From positions 767,836-831,835 of the forward strand of contig NZ_MJAH01000001.1 of assembly GCF_001746295.1 (NCBI RefSeq): a DNA stretch of 64,000 nucleotides, read 5' to 3'. Of the stretch, positions 26,339 to 36,000 are shown in pieces. The notes under the pieces were generated by a model. The model ran no database searches and had not been told where the DNA came from. It worked only from the letters and a program-made list of their open reading frames with translations. The position numbers and the translations under genes are program-made. The stretch's first letter is position 1; the number at the start of each line of letters is the position of its first letter. This stretch comes from Streptomyces sp. LUP47B. Its GTDB lineage: Bacteria; Actinomycetota; Actinomycetes; Streptomycetales; Streptomycetaceae.

Positions 26339-26800
26339 ATGGCGGCCGGCACGAGGAAGACGACCACGACGAACCAGACGTTCACCGACGAGGAGCGCGC
26401 CGCGATGAAGGAGCGCGCCCTGGAGGTGAAGGCGTCGGCGCGCCGCGGCTCGCGTGCCGACAAGGCGGCGGAGGACGAGGCCGCCGTGGTCGCGAAGATC
26501 GCCGAGATGGAGGACGGGGACCGGGCCATGGCCGAACGGATCCACGCCGTGGTCAGGGCGAGCGCGCCCGGCCTGGCGCCGAAGCTCTGGTACGGGATGC
26601 CCGCGTACGCCAAGGACGGCAAGGTCGTCTGTTTCTTCCAGAGCGCGCAGAAGTTCAACGCGCGGTACGCGACCTTCGGCTTCAACGACAAGGCGGACCT
26701 CGACGAGGGCACGATGTGGCCGACCGCCTTCGCGCTCACGAAGCTGACCGCGGCCGACGAGGCGCGGATCGGGGAACTCGTGAAGCGGGCGGCGGGCTGA
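26339..26800 (+). CDS. DUF1801 (YdhG-like) protein
   Basis: A 153-residue protein. After a charged N-terminal region with a basic helix ([24 protein letters not shown]), the DUF1801 fold starts at about residue 55 ([42 protein letters not shown]). The LWYGMPAY signature is diagnostic. Function is not known; related proteins bind iron or act near frataxin-like folds. The start is preceded by CAGGAGGAAC. It lies 60 nt after the AhpD-like gene and 30 nt before PfkB, so probably in one operon. Confidence 0.88.
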   Translation: MAAGTRKTTTTNQTFTDEERAAMKERALEVKASARRGSRADKAAEDEAAVVAKIAEMEDGDRAMAERIHAVVRASAPGLAPKLWYGMPAYAKDGKVVCFFQSAQKFNARYATFGFNDKADLDEGTMWPTAFALTKLTAADEARIGELVKRAAG

Positions 26801-26830
26801 GGCCCGGGGGCTGCGAGCAGGAAGAGGTAG

Positions 26831-27736
26831 GTGCACACAGTGGAGCCGACGAACAGCCGACGACCTCAAGGGCTGTTCGTCGGCCTGTGCACCCTGGACG
26901 TCATTCAGCTCGTGGACCATGTGCCGTCGTCCGACGAGAAACTGACGGCTCGCGAGCAGGTGGTGGCCGCGGGCGGCCCTGCCGCGAACGCGGCCGTGAC
27001 CTTCAGCCATCTGGGTGGCGGGGCCAGGCTGCTCACCGGGATCGGTTCCCATCCGCTGGGAATCGCGGCAGCGGCGGATCTGCGGACGCTGGGGGTGAGC
27101 GTGTCGGACCTGGCCGCCGGTTCGGCCGACCCGCCCGCCGTGTCGTCGATTCTGGTCACCGAGTCGAGCGGGGACCGCGCGGTGGCGTCGACCAACGCGA
27201 CCGGGTACCGGCTGGCGCCGCCCGACGATCTCGAAGCGCTGGTGGCCGCCTGCGACATCGTCGAGTTCGACGGCCACCACATGGAGCTGGCGACGGCGAC
27301 CGCCCGCGCCGCACGTGCCGTCGGGCGTATGACCGTTCTGGACGGGGGCAGTTGGAAGCGCGGTACGGAGCGGCTGCTGCCGTTCGTCGACGTGGCTGTC
27401 TGCTCGGACGACTTCCGGCCGCCCGGCACCCACACCCCGGCGGACGTCCTGCGGTTTTTGACGGAGCACGGGGTTGCCTGGTCGGCGGTGAGCCGCGGAG
27501 CGCGGCCCATCGAGTGGGCGAGCCCCGAAGGCGGCGGCACCGTGGACGTACCTGCCGTCCGGGTCGCGGACACGCTCGGCGCCGGTGACGTCCTCCACGG
27601 AGCGCTCACCCATCACCTCGCCGCCCAGGGGGAGTTGACTCCATACGGCTTCGGTGAAGCCCTGCGCACCGCGGCAGTGGTGGCCGCACGGGCGTGTGCC
27701 TCGTTCGGCACGCGGGCCTGGATGCAGGAGCGATAA
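26831..27736 (+). CDS. PfkB-family carbohydrate kinase
   Basis: A 301-residue ribokinase-like sugar or nucleoside kinase. The N-terminal substrate motif is GGPAANAAVTFSHLGG (residues about 48-63). The C-terminal PfkB signature is DTLGAGDVLHGALT with the catalytic base Asp253 and anion hole residues. The middle has VLDGGSWKRG, typical of PfkB kinases of unknown sugar. It is soluble. GTG 26831 has AGGAAGAGG upstream. It is last in the three-gene group, and the next gene (GH95-like) has its own promoter. Confidence 0.92.
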   Translation: MHTVEPTNSRRPQGLFVGLCTLDVIQLVDHVPSSDEKLTAREQVVAAGGPAANAAVTFSHLGGGARLLTGIGSHPLGIAAAADLRTLGVSVSDLAAGSADPPAVSSILVTESSGDRAVASTNATGYRLAPPDDLEALVAACDIVEFDGHHMELATATARAARAVGRMTVLDGGSWKRGTERLLPFVDVAVCSDDFRPPGTHTPADVLRFLTEHGVAWSAVSRGARPIEWASPEGGGTVDVPAVRVADTLGAGDVLHGALTHHLAAQGELTPYGFGEALRTAAVVAARACASFGTRAWMQER

Positions 27737-27761
27737 GGGACATCGGATCTATCCCGTTCCA

Positions 27762-27795
27762 TTGACGCGCAGCAACCCCAACTCTATGTTGCAAC
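27762..27795 (+). promoter_or_regulatory. Promoter and overlapping GTTGCAAC palindrome for the GH95-like gene
   Basis: TTGACG (27762-27767) and TATGTT (27785-27790) are separated by 17 nt, a good housekeeping-type promoter. The perfect palindrome GTTGCAAC at 27788-27795 overlaps the -10 element. A repressor bound there would block transcription. The start codon is 50 nt downstream, next to GGAGG. Confidence 0.6.
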
Positions 27796-27844
27796 GCGAT
27801 ATAGCTCCGATGAATCGCCCTCGCTGAGCCCGCTTGGAGGCACC

Positions 27845-30181
27845 GTGTCCAGCCCCTCCGCGCCCGATCCGTCCCGACGCACCGTGCTCGCCACCGGCTC
27901 CGCCCTCGGCGGCACGCTCCTGGCGTCGGGTCTGCCTCTCACGCAGGCGACGGCTGCCGACCGAACCGAGGCCACCCGGCCGGCCGGCAACCCCTGGCGC
28001 ACCGTTCTCGACGACGCCGACCTGGTCTGGCAGCGGATGCCGACGGCCTGGTACGAAGGCCCCTTCCTCGGGAACGGCCTCCTCGGCTCCGGGATCTACG
28101 CCGAACCAGGAGCCGCCTCGACGGCGGTGCGCTTCAACATCCAGCACTCCGAGGTGCAGGACCACCGTCCCGAGTTCGGCTCTCTCTTCGGCCTCGCCCG
28201 GCTGCCGATCGGGTACTTCACCCTGGAGCCGGTGGGCGCGGTCACCGGGCTCGACTGGCGGCTGTCGCTGCACGACGCCGAGTTGACCGGCACGCTCACC
28301 ACCGACAAGGGCACCTTGGCCCTGCGCGCCCTGATCCACAACGACCGCTCGGTCCTGGCCGTGGAAGTGACCGCGAGCGAGGGCGAGCGCGGTTTTCGGT
28401 GGGTCTTCCATCCGGCGGACGCGATCAGTCCGCGGGCCGCCTTCAAGCCGCTGCCGGACGGCTACCAGGGCAATCCGCCCGCCCAGGTCGCCGACCACGA
28501 CGGGATCACCGCCGCCGTACAGCCCCTGCTGGCGGGCGGGCAGCACGTCACCGCGTGGCGGGAGCGGGCCCGGGGCCGGACGAGGACGCTGTACGCACAT
28601 GTCGCGCACTCGCACCCCGGGACCACGGCACTGGGCCGGGCCCTCAAGGCGGTCCGCCGGACGGAACAACTCCCCTACTCCGCCCTTGCGGTGGACCACC
28701 GTGCCTGGTGGCACGCCTACTACCGCAAGAGTTTCCTGTCTCTCCCCGACGCACGTATCCAGCGCTTCTACTGGATCCAGCTGTACAAGACCGCCTCCGC
28801 CGCCCGCCGTGACGCCCCGGTGATGGCGACGAGCGGGCCCTGGCTGGAGCCCACACCCTGGCCCAACACCTGGTGGAACCTGAACGCCCAACTGGAGTAC
28901 TGGCTCATCCACGGCTCCAACCATCTCGAACTTGACGCCATCACCCGGGCGTTGAGCGAGTTCCGGGACAACCTCGCCCAGGAGACACCGACGCCGTACC
29001 GCGCCGACTCGCTGGGCATCCCGCGCACCACCGATCCCCAACTGGTCAACGGCGCGGCCAGCAGCCTCATGGGCTACGGCGTCGGCGTCCCCGGCCAGGA
29101 CCCTCCCACCCCCGAGGTCGGCAATCTGACCTGGGCGCTGCACAACGTCTGGCTCAGCTACCGGCACACGATGGACGGATCGATCCTCCAGGACGTGCTG
29201 TTCCCCCTGCTGCGCAAGGCGATCAACTACTACCTGCACTTCCTCGAGCCCGGCCCGGACGGCAAGCTGCACCTGCCCGCCACCTTCTCCCCGGAGTACG
29301 GCGGCGACTCGCGCGACTGCAACTACGACCTGATGCTCCTGACCTGGGGCTGCCGAACCCTTCTCGACACCGCCCAACTCCTCGGCGTCGACGACCCCTT
29401 GGCACCCCGCTGGCGCGAGGTGCTGGCGAAACGGGCGCCGTATCCGACGGACGACAACGGCTTCATGATCGGCGCGGACATCCCCTTCGCGAAATCGCAC
29501 CGCCACTACTCCCACCTGCTCGCGGTCTACCCGCTGTACGAGGTCACCGGCCGCACGCCCGACGAACGCGCCCTGATCGAGCGGTCCTTGGCGCACTGGG
29601 TGGGCTTCGAAGGTGCCCTGCAGGGCTACACCTTCACCGGCGCCGCCTCCATGTCGGCGCTGCTCGGCAAGGGCGAGGACGCGCTGGGATACCTCGGCGA
29701 GCTGATGACCCGATTCATCCAGCCCAACACCATGTACAAGGAGTCCGGGCCGGTCATCGAGACACCGCTGTCGGCGGCACAGTCACTGCACGACATGGTG
29801 TGTCAGTCATGGGGCGGTGTCATCAGGGTGTTTCCCGCGCTGCCCGCCGCCTGGGCGGACCTGGTCCTGCACGACTTCCGTACGCAGGGCGCCTTCCTGC
29901 TCGGCGCGCGGCGTGAGAACGGCGCCACGCGCTGGGTTCGGCTGGTGAGCGAGGCGGGGGCGCCCTGCGTCGTACGGCACGGGATCGCGGGCCCCGTCGA
30001 CGTACGTGACGGACAGGGACGTCCCCTCCGTCACGTCGACCTAGGCGACGGAGCCGTCCAAATCCCCCTGCGAAAAGGGGCGTCGGCGCTCATCACCGCC
30101 AAGGGCGACCGTCCCGACCTGACGGTCGCGCCCGTGCGCCCGAACGAGGAGGCGCCCCGCTGGGGGCTGCCCCGCGTCTGA
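27845..30181 (+). CDS. Secreted GH95-like glycoside hydrolase
   Basis: A 778-residue exported enzyme. A Tat signal is at the N-terminus (SRRTVLATGSALGGTLLASGLPLT). The N-terminal beta-sandwich starts about residue 45 (WYEGPFLGNGLLGSGIYAEPG). The (alpha/alpha)6 barrel contains WPNTWWNLNAQLEYWLIHGSNH and HRHYSHLLAVYPLYEV, which match motifs of GH95 alpha-L-fucosidase or alpha-L-galactosidase enzymes. The Asn/Asp/Glu catalytic set cannot be placed with certainty by eye. The C-terminal beta-domain is present, so the protein looks complete. GTG 27845 has TTGGAGG upstream. It opens the polysaccharide locus. Confidence 0.85.
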   Translation: MSSPSAPDPSRRTVLATGSALGGTLLASGLPLTQATAADRTEATRPAGNPWRTVLDDADLVWQRMPTAWYEGPFLGNGLLGSGIYAEPGAASTAVRFNIQHSEVQDHRPEFGSLFGLARLPIGYFTLEPVGAVTGLDWRLSLHDAELTGTLTTDKGTLALRALIHNDRSVLAVEVTASEGERGFRWVFHPADAISPRAAFKPLPDGYQGNPPAQVADHDGITAAVQPLLAGGQHVTAWRERARGRTRTLYAHVAHSHPGTTALGRALKAVRRTEQLPYSALAVDHRAWWHAYYRKSFLSLPDARIQRFYWIQLYKTASAARRDAPVMATSGPWLEPTPWPNTWWNLNAQLEYWLIHGSNHLELDAITRALSEFRDNLAQETPTPYRADSLGIPRTTDPQLVNGAASSLMGYGVGVPGQDPPTPEVGNLTWALHNVWLSYRHTMDGSILQDVLFPLLRKAINYYLHFLEPGPDGKLHLPATFSPEYGGDSRDCNYDLMLLTWGCRTLLDTAQLLGVDDPLAPRWREVLAKRAPYPTDDNGFMIGADIPFAKSHRHYSHLLAVYPLYEVTGRTPDERALIERSLAHWVGFEGALQGYTFTGAASMSALLGKGEDALGYLGELMTRFIQPNTMYKESGPVIETPLSAAQSLHDMVCQSWGGVIRVFPALPAAWADLVLHDFRTQGAFLLGARRENGATRWVRLVSEAGAPCVVRHGIAGPVDVRDGQGRPLRHVDLGDGAVQIPLRKGASALITAKGDRPDLTVAPVRPNEEAPRWGLPRV

Positions 30182-30187
30182 CGGGTC

Positions 30188-30373
30188 TCACCGCCTGCGA
30201 CCGCTCACGGACCAGCCGCTTCCGATGCCGGCCACATGCAGGGCCAGCACCATGAGACCGAGCAGCATGATGTTCGTCGAGGTGAAGGTGTCGTTGGTCG
30301 ATATGTCCGCAGCGTTGATCAGAAAGGAGATGAAGAACAGGACGGCGGAGATGATGGCGAGCATGGTGCCCAT
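30188..30373 (-). CDS. Small two-helix membrane protein
   Basis: A 61-residue protein with two hydrophobic segments (MLAIISAVLFFISFLINA and NIMLLGLMVLALHVAGIGSG) joined by a polar loop (ADISTNDTFTSTN) and ending in basic residues. The ATG at 30373 or the one at 30364 may be used; GAAGGGA precedes both. No family is recognised, though such proteins are widespread in Streptomyces. Its stop is 6 nt from the convergent GH95-like gene's stop. Confidence 0.65.
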   Translation of the reverse strand: MGTMLAIISAVLFFISFLINAADISTNDTFTSTNIMLLGLMVLALHVAGIGSGWSVSGRRR

Positions 30374-30594
30374 CCCTTCGATTGTCTGAGGCAGTCACGC
30401 TGGGTACAACCCGCTTGCCCCCAACTCCCGGGTACATGTGGGGAAAACGTAACGTTCGGCTGGTCGGACATCGTTCGAAAACTCTTGACGTCCCCGCACC
30501 ACGCGATTGACACTCTCGCAACACGACGTCACACAGCCGAAACGGCAGGGTGCCCCCGCCGAGGCCCCGCCACGCCTCAGCAGGGGAACCCCAC

Positions 30595-33500
30595 ATGACG
30601 TACTTCGCACGTCCGCGCACCCGCGCGAGACGCTGGGCGGACCGCCTCGCCGGTCTGACCGCCGCCGCGCTCCTCCTGGGCCTCGCCGCACCCATGGTCC
30701 CCGCCCAGGCGGCGGACACCGCGGACGTCACCGGCGGCCTGGCCCTCTGGTACAAGCTGGACGGCGCCTCGGGCACCACCGTCACCGACGCCTCCGGTCA
30801 CGGCCGCGACGGCACGGTGAACGGGACCGCCGACTGGTCGGATCCCACGCAGGGGCTCGCCTTCAACGGCTCCGACACCTCCGTCAAGGTGCCGGACGAC
30901 GTCATGAAAGGCATGGACTCGATCACCGTCTCCACGGACGTGCTGCTCGACTCCGCCCAGAGCACGCCGTACTTCATCTACGGCTTCGGCAACTCCAGCG
31001 GCAGCAACGGCAACGGGTACCTGTTCGCCACCGGCAACTCCCTGCGCACCTCGATCGCGACCGGCAACTGGTCGACCGAGCAGACCACCAAGCCCTCCGA
31101 CGCGCACAACCTCACCCGCGCGGTGTGGAAGCAGCTCACCTACACCCAGACCGGCAACACCGGTGTCCTGTACGAGGACGGTGTCGAGGTCGGCCGCAAC
31201 ACGGCGGTCACCACCACGCCGGGCGCCATCGGATCGGGAACCACCACCGCCAACTACATCGGCAGGTCGGTCTACTCCGGCGACAAGCTCTTCAAGGGCC
31301 GGATCCGCGACTTCCGGGTCTACGACCGGGCCCTCGCGGCCTCCGAGGTCGAGCGGCTCTCCCTCCCGGTCGCCGGCCAGGGTGTCTCCGACGACAAGGC
31401 CGCGCTGAGCCTCGGCGACACGAGCGCCGTCACGGCCGACCTGGACCTGCCGAAGACCGGCACGGCCGGCGGGTCCACCATCACCTGGGCCAGCGACAAC
31501 ACGGATGTGGTGAGCGGCTCCGGCAAGGTGACCCGCCCCGCCGCCGGTGAACCGGACGGCCATGCCACGCTCACGGCGACCCTGAAGAAGGGCACCGTGA
31601 CCGGCACCAAGAGCTTCGACGTCACGGTCCTGCCCGCTTTCGACGACACCGCGGCCACCGAGCGGGCCGCCCAGTCGCTCGCCGTGCACAACCTCGACGA
31701 CGTACGCGGAAACCTGACCCTCCCGGCGGCGGGCGACTACGGCACCGCCGTCTCCTGGTCCTCCGCCGACGAGAAGGTCGTCGAGGACGACGGTGTGGTC
31801 CATCGCCCCGCGCACGGCGAGGGCTCCACCACCGTCGCGCTGACCGCCACCGTCACGAAGGGCGAGGCGAAGGCGACCCGCACCTTCACCGCGAAGGTTC
31901 CCGAACTCCCCGCGGAGCAGGCCCTCAAGGGCTATATGTTCAGCTACTTCACGGGTGAGGGCACCTCGGACGGCGAGCAGCTCTACTCCGCCCTGAGCAA
32001 GGGCAACGACCCGTTGAAATGGCGGGAGTTGAACGACGGCAAGCCGGTCCTGACCTCCACGCTCGGCGAGAAGGGCCTGCGCGACCCGTTCATCATCCGC
32101 TCCCCCGAGGGCGACAAGTTCTACCAGATCGCCACCGATCTGAGGATCTACGGCAACGGCGACTGGGACGCCGCCCAGCGCTCCGGCAGCAAGTCCATCA
32201 TGATCTGGGAGTCCACCGACCTGGTCCACTGGACGAACCAGCGGCTCATCAGGATCTCCCCGGACAGCGCGGGCAACACCTGGGCGCCGGAGGCGTTCTA
32301 CGACGCGAAGCTCGGCGAGTACGTGGTCTTCTGGGCGTCGAAGCTGTACGACAACGAGGCGCACTCCGGCGACACGTACAACCGCATGATGTACGCGACC
32401 ACCCGCGACTTCTACACGTTCAGCGAGCCCAAGGTCTGGATCGACCGCGGCTACTCGGTCATCGACTCCACGATGATCCGGAACAACGGCACCTACTACC
32501 GTCTGTCGAAGGACGAGCGGAACAACAGCTCCTCGACGCCCAACAGCAAGTTCATCTTCGAGGAGAAGAGCGACTCGATCCTGAACCCGTCCTGGACCGC
32601 GGTCGCGGAGGGCATCGGAAAGGGCGCGATGAGCGCCGCCGAGGGGCCCTTGGTGTTCAAGTCGAACACCGGGGACAAGTGGTACGCGTTCCTCGACGAG
32701 TTCGGCGGGCGCGGCTACCTCCCCTTCGAGACGACCGACCTCGACTCCGGCAACTGGACTCCGGTCGCCGACTACGACCTTCCGGCCAAGCCGCGCCACG
32801 GCACCGTCCTGCCCGTCACACAGGCGGAGTACGACCGGCTGCTGCGTGCCTACCAGCCGGACCAGCTCGTCGAGAGCGTCGAGGCCGTCAAGGTGAAGAC
32901 ACGGACCGGCGAGGCGCCGGTCCTGCCCGCCACCGTGATCGCCACGTACGCCGACGGCGTCAGGCGCCCGGTCGCCGTCACCTGGGACGACGTCCCGGCG
33001 TCGAAGTACGCACAGGCCGGAACCTTCACGGTCACCGGGAGCCTGCCCGACGGTGCGGCGATACCCGTCCAGGCCGAGGTCACCGTGTCCGCCGAAGGAC
33101 CTGACGTCCCGGCCGACCTGCTTCTGCACTACGGCTTCGACGAGACCGGCGGCAACATCGCGGTCGACTCCAGCGGGCACGGCTATCACGGCACCTATGT
33201 CGGTACGCCCGGCTTCGGCACGGGTGTGCGGGGCGGCTCCTTCAAGATGTCGGGCGACGCGACTGGTTCGCCGTACGTCAAGATCCCGAGCGGTGTGCTG
33301 AAGAACGCCGACAGTGTGACCGTGTCGACGTACGCCAAGTGGAAGGGGGGCAACAGCTTCCAGTGGCTCTTCGGGCTCGGTCCGGACAGTGACAAGTACC
33401 TCTTCGCCACCCCCTCCAACGGCGGCAACAGCCTCTACTCGGCGATCACCAAGGCGAGTTGGTCGGCGGAGTCGAAGCTGACGGCCGGCTCGCAGCTCAC

Positions 33501-35796
33501 ACCCGGCGAGTGGCGGCACGTGACGGTCACCCTCGGCGGGGCGAGTGGCACGATGGTCCTCTACGTCGACGGCGTCGAGGCGGCCCGCACGACGACCACC
33601 GTCAAGCCGTCCGAGCTGTACGACGCGAACAAGGACTACAGCGGCTACATCGGCAGGTCCCTGTACGCGGCCGACCCTTCGTTCGGCGGCGAGGTCGACG
33701 ACTTCCGCATCTACGACCGGGCCCTGTCGGCCGCGGAGGTCATGGAGCTCAGCGGCAACACCGCGGGCATCGCCAAGGCCACGCACCCGGCGCTGAAGGT
33801 CGACGCCATCGTCGACAACGCGGACGGCAAAGTCACGCTGCCGATGAAGGAGGGCACCGATCTCACCGCGCTGGCCCCGGAGTTCACCCTCGCGCACGGA
33901 GCGGCGATCAGCCCCGCCTCCGGCAGCGTGCAGGACTTCAGCAAGCCGGTGACGTACGAGGTGACCGGTTCCGACGGCAAGAAGCGCACCTGGACGGTCT
34001 CGGCGCTCATCATGAGGAGCCCGGTCCTGCCGGGGCTCAACGCCGACCCGAACATCGTCCGCTTCGGTGACACCTTCTACATCTACCCGACCACCGACGG
34101 CTTCGAGGGCTGGAGCGGCACGCAGTTCAAGGCGTACTCCTCCACCGACCTGGTCCACTGGAAGGACCACGGCGTCATCCTCGACCTCGGTCCGGACATC
34201 TCGTGGGCGGACAGCAGGGCCTGGGCGCCGACGATCGCCGAGAAGGGCGGGAAGTACTACTTCTACTTCTGTGCCGACGCCAACATCGGTGTCGCGGTGT
34301 CGGATTCGCCGACCGGTCCCTTCAAGGACGCACTGGGCCGACCGCTGCTCAAGGCGGGCCAGTTCAGCGGCCAGATGATCGACCCGGCCGTGTTCACCGA
34401 CGCCGACGGCAAGTCGTACCTCTACTGGGGCAACGGGCACGCCTACGTGGCCCCGCTGAACGACGACATGACGTCCGTCGACCTCCCGAAGATGAAGGAC
34501 ATCACGCCCAGCGGCTACAACGAGGGCTCGTTCGTCATCAAGCGGAAGGGCACCTACTACCTCACGTGGTCGGAGAACGACACCCGCGACGAGAACTACC
34601 GTGTCGCCTACGCCACCGGCCCCTCCCCCACCGGCCCGTGGACCAAGCGGGGCGTGATCCTGGAGAAGGACCTCTCGCTCGGCATCAAGGGCCCCGGCCA
34701 CCATTCGATCGTCCAGGTGCCGGGCACCGACGACTGGTACATCGCCTATCACCGGTTCGCCATCCCGGGCGGTGACGGCATGCACCGCGAAACGACCGTC
34801 GACAAGCTGGAGTTCGACTCCGACGGCCTGATCAAGAAGGTCGTGCCCACCCTGACGAGCATCGACCCGGTGAGCATCGTGCACGCAGGCCAGGACGTCA
34901 GCGGGACGGAGGGCGACGCGATCGCGCTGCACGGCACGATCTCCGGTGCGGGCAGCCCGAAGTGGACCGTCGAAAAGGGGGCGCCCTGCTCCTTCGCCGA
35001 CCCCGGCTCGGCCGCGACGACCCTCACGTGCACCGACAACGGCACCTACACGGTCACCCTCACGGGCGGGCGCAGCGAGGACACGGCGACGGTCCAGGTG
35101 GCCAACGCGGCGCCTGCCGTGGTCTCCGGCACCGGTCCGCGCTCCCCCGTGCCTGTCGGCAGGCGCACAGTCGTCACGGCGGGGTTCACCGACCCGGGCA
35201 CGAGTGACACGCACACGTGCGTGGTCGACTGGAAGGACGGGAGCGCGCCGCAGTCCGGCACGGTCACCGCGTCCGGCTGCCGCGCCGAACATTCCTACGC
35301 CAAGGCCGGAATCCACCGTCCGGTGATCACCGTCACCGACGACGACGGCGCCTCGGACAGCAGGACGCTTCCCGAGCTGATCGTCTACGACCGCTCGGCA
35401 GGTCCCGCGCTCGGCACCGGAGTCCTCGGCTCCGCGGCCGGCGCCTACCCCGCCGAGCCGGACCTGACGGGCAAGGCCGCCTTCTCCTTCGCCGCGGCCT
35501 ACCTGCCAGGAGCCTCGGCACCCGTCGGGGAGGCCTCCTTCGACTTCGGCGCGGCCAGGCTGAAGTTCCGTTCGACCGGCTCGGACTGGCTCGTGGTCAC
35601 CGGCTCCCAGGCCGTCTATCAGGGGTCCGGCACCGTCGACGGCAAGAGCGGATACGGCTTCCGGATCACCGCCACCGATGCCCCGGACACCTTCCACCTC
35701 AGGATCTGGAAGAAGACCGGCGGTGAGGTCGTCTACGACAACGTCACCGGATCGAAGATCACCGGCATCATCGCCGTCGGCTGGGGCCGCCGGTAG
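30595..35796 (+). CDS. Giant secreted protein with two GH43 domains and two LamG domains
   Basis: A 1733-residue exported protein. A Sec signal is at residues 1-40 (LTAAALLLGLAAPMVPAQAA). The domains in order are: LamG/concanavalin-like (about 45-260), two atrophied bacterial Ig-like modules (about 265-440), GH43 propeller 1 (about 445-755), Big_4-like Ig (about 760-835), LamG 2 (about 836-1050), Ig-like (1058-1140), GH43 propeller 2 (about 1142-1418), PKD/Ig-like (about 1425-1600) and a C-terminal beta module. The GH43 catalytic triads look intact: in propeller 1 LRDPFII, SVIDSTM and AAEGPLV; in propeller 2 NADPNIV, MIDPAVF and YNEGSFV. It probably cuts arabinose- or xylose-containing side chains. 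There is no cell-wall anchor. A strong terminator follows. Confidence 0.93.
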   Translation: MTYFARPRTRARRWADRLAGLTAAALLLGLAAPMVPAQAADTADVTGGLALWYKLDGASGTTVTDASGHGRDGTVNGTADWSDPTQGLAFNGSDTSVKVPDDVMKGMDSITVSTDVLLDSAQSTPYFIYGFGNSSGSNGNGYLFATGNSLRTSIATGNWSTEQTTKPSDAHNLTRAVWKQLTYTQTGNTGVLYEDGVEVGRNTAVTTTPGAIGSGTTTANYIGRSVYSGDKLFKGRIRDFRVYDRALAASEVERLSLPVAGQGVSDDKAALSLGDTSAVTADLDLPKTGTAGGSTITWASDNTDVVSGSGKVTRPAAGEPDGHATLTATLKKGTVTGTKSFDVTVLPAFDDTAATERAAQSLAVHNLDDVRGNLTLPAAGDYGTAVSWSSADEKVVEDDGVVHRPAHGEGSTTVALTATVTKGEAKATRTFTAKVPELPAEQALKGYMFSYFTGEGTSDGEQLYSALSKGNDPLKWRELNDGKPVLTSTLGEKGLRDPFIIRSPEGDKFYQIATDLRIYGNGDWDAAQRSGSKSIMIWESTDLVHWTNQRLIRISPDSAGNTWAPEAFYDAKLGEYVVFWASKLYDNEAHSGDTYNRMMYATTRDFYTFSEPKVWIDRGYSVIDSTMIRNNGTYYRLSKDERNNSSSTPNSKFIFEEKSDSILNPSWTAVAEGIGKGAMSAAEGPLVFKSNTGDKWYAFLDEFGGRGYLPFETTDLDSGNWTPVADYDLPAKPRHGTVLPVTQAEYDRLLRAYQPDQLVESVEAVKVKTRTGEAPVLPATVIATYADGVRRPVAVTWDDVPASKYAQAGTFTVTGSLPDGAAIPVQAEVTVSAEGPDVPADLLLHYGFDETGGNIAVDSSGHGYHGTYVGTPGFGTGVRGGSFKMSGDATGSPYVKIPSGVLKNADSVTVSTYAKWKGGNSFQWLFGLGPDSDKYLFATPSNGGNSLYSAITKASWSAESKLTAGSQLTPGEWRHVTVTLGGASGTMVLYVDGVEAARTTTTVKPSELYDANKDYSGYIGRSLYAADPSFGGEVDDFRIYDRALSAAEVMELSGNTAGIAKATHPALKVDAIVDNADGKVTLPMKEGTDLTALAPEFTLAHGAAISPASGSVQDFSKPVTYEVTGSDGKKRTWTVSALIMRSPVLPGLNADPNIVRFGDTFYIYPTTDGFEGWSGTQFKAYSSTDLVHWKDHGVILDLGPDISWADSRAWAPTIAEKGGKYYFYFCADANIGVAVSDSPTGPFKDALGRPLLKAGQFSGQMIDPAVFTDADGKSYLYWGNGHAYVAPLNDDMTSVDLPKMKDITPSGYNEGSFVIKRKGTYYLTWSENDTRDENYRVAYATGPSPTGPWTKRGVILEKDLSLGIKGPGHHSIVQVPGTDDWYIAYHRFAIPGGDGMHRETTVDKLEFDSDGLIKKVVPTLTSIDPVSIVHAGQDVSGTEGDAIALHGTISGAGSPKWTVEKGAPCSFADPGSAATTLTCTDNGTYTVTLTGGRSEDTATVQVANAAPAVVSGTGPRSPVPVGRRTVVTAGFTDPGTSDTHTCVVDWKDGSAPQSGTVTASGCRAEHSYAKAGIHRPVITVTDDDGASDSRTLPELIVYDRSAGPALGTGVLGSAAGAYPAEPDLTGKAAFSFAAAYLPGASAPVGEASFDFGAARLKFRSTGSDWLVVTGSQAVYQGSGTVDGKSGYGFRITATDAPDTFHLRIWKKTGGEVVYDNVTGSKITGIIAVGWGRR

Positions 35797-35818
35797 ATCC
35801 CGGCCCCGCGCCTCCACA

Positions 35819-35857
35819 CCGAACCCCGCCGACAGACACCTTGTCGGCGGGGTTCGG
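35819..35857 (+). terminator. Strong hairpin terminator after the giant GH43 gene
   Basis: A perfect 16-bp stem (CCGAACCCCGCCGACA with its complement at 35842-35857) closes a 7-nt loop. It is 23 nt after the stop codon. There is no T-run. It isolates the giant gene from the lyase pair downstream. Confidence 0.9.
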
Positions 35858-35952
35858 CATGGGTAGCTGTTCACGGACATGGCCCATTAACCGCTGCGCA
35901 ACCTCTTTCGCGCGGAAGAACCTCATGGCATGCTCACCGCTCAACGCAGTTA

Positions 35953-35965
35953 TGAACTTCGTTCA
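35953..35965. promoter_or_regulatory. Palindrome upstream of the beta-helix gene
   Basis: TGAACTTCGTTCA is an inverted repeat (TGAAC/GTTCA, 3-nt centre) 36-48 nt upstream of the start of the beta-helix gene. Its position is right for an operator. No regulator gene in the locus can be linked to it. Confidence 0.45.
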
Positions 35966-36000
35966 CATCCATGAAAAGCACATGGGAAGGGCGAACGGAC

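Noticed and set aside
30577..35880. A continuous minus-strand reading frame of more than 1700 codons opposite the double-GH43 gene
   Set aside because: It is the antisense of a GC-rich gene whose codon bias removes stops on the other strand. Its translation has no domain and is rich in Arg, Gly and Val; the plus strand has a signal peptide and clear domains.
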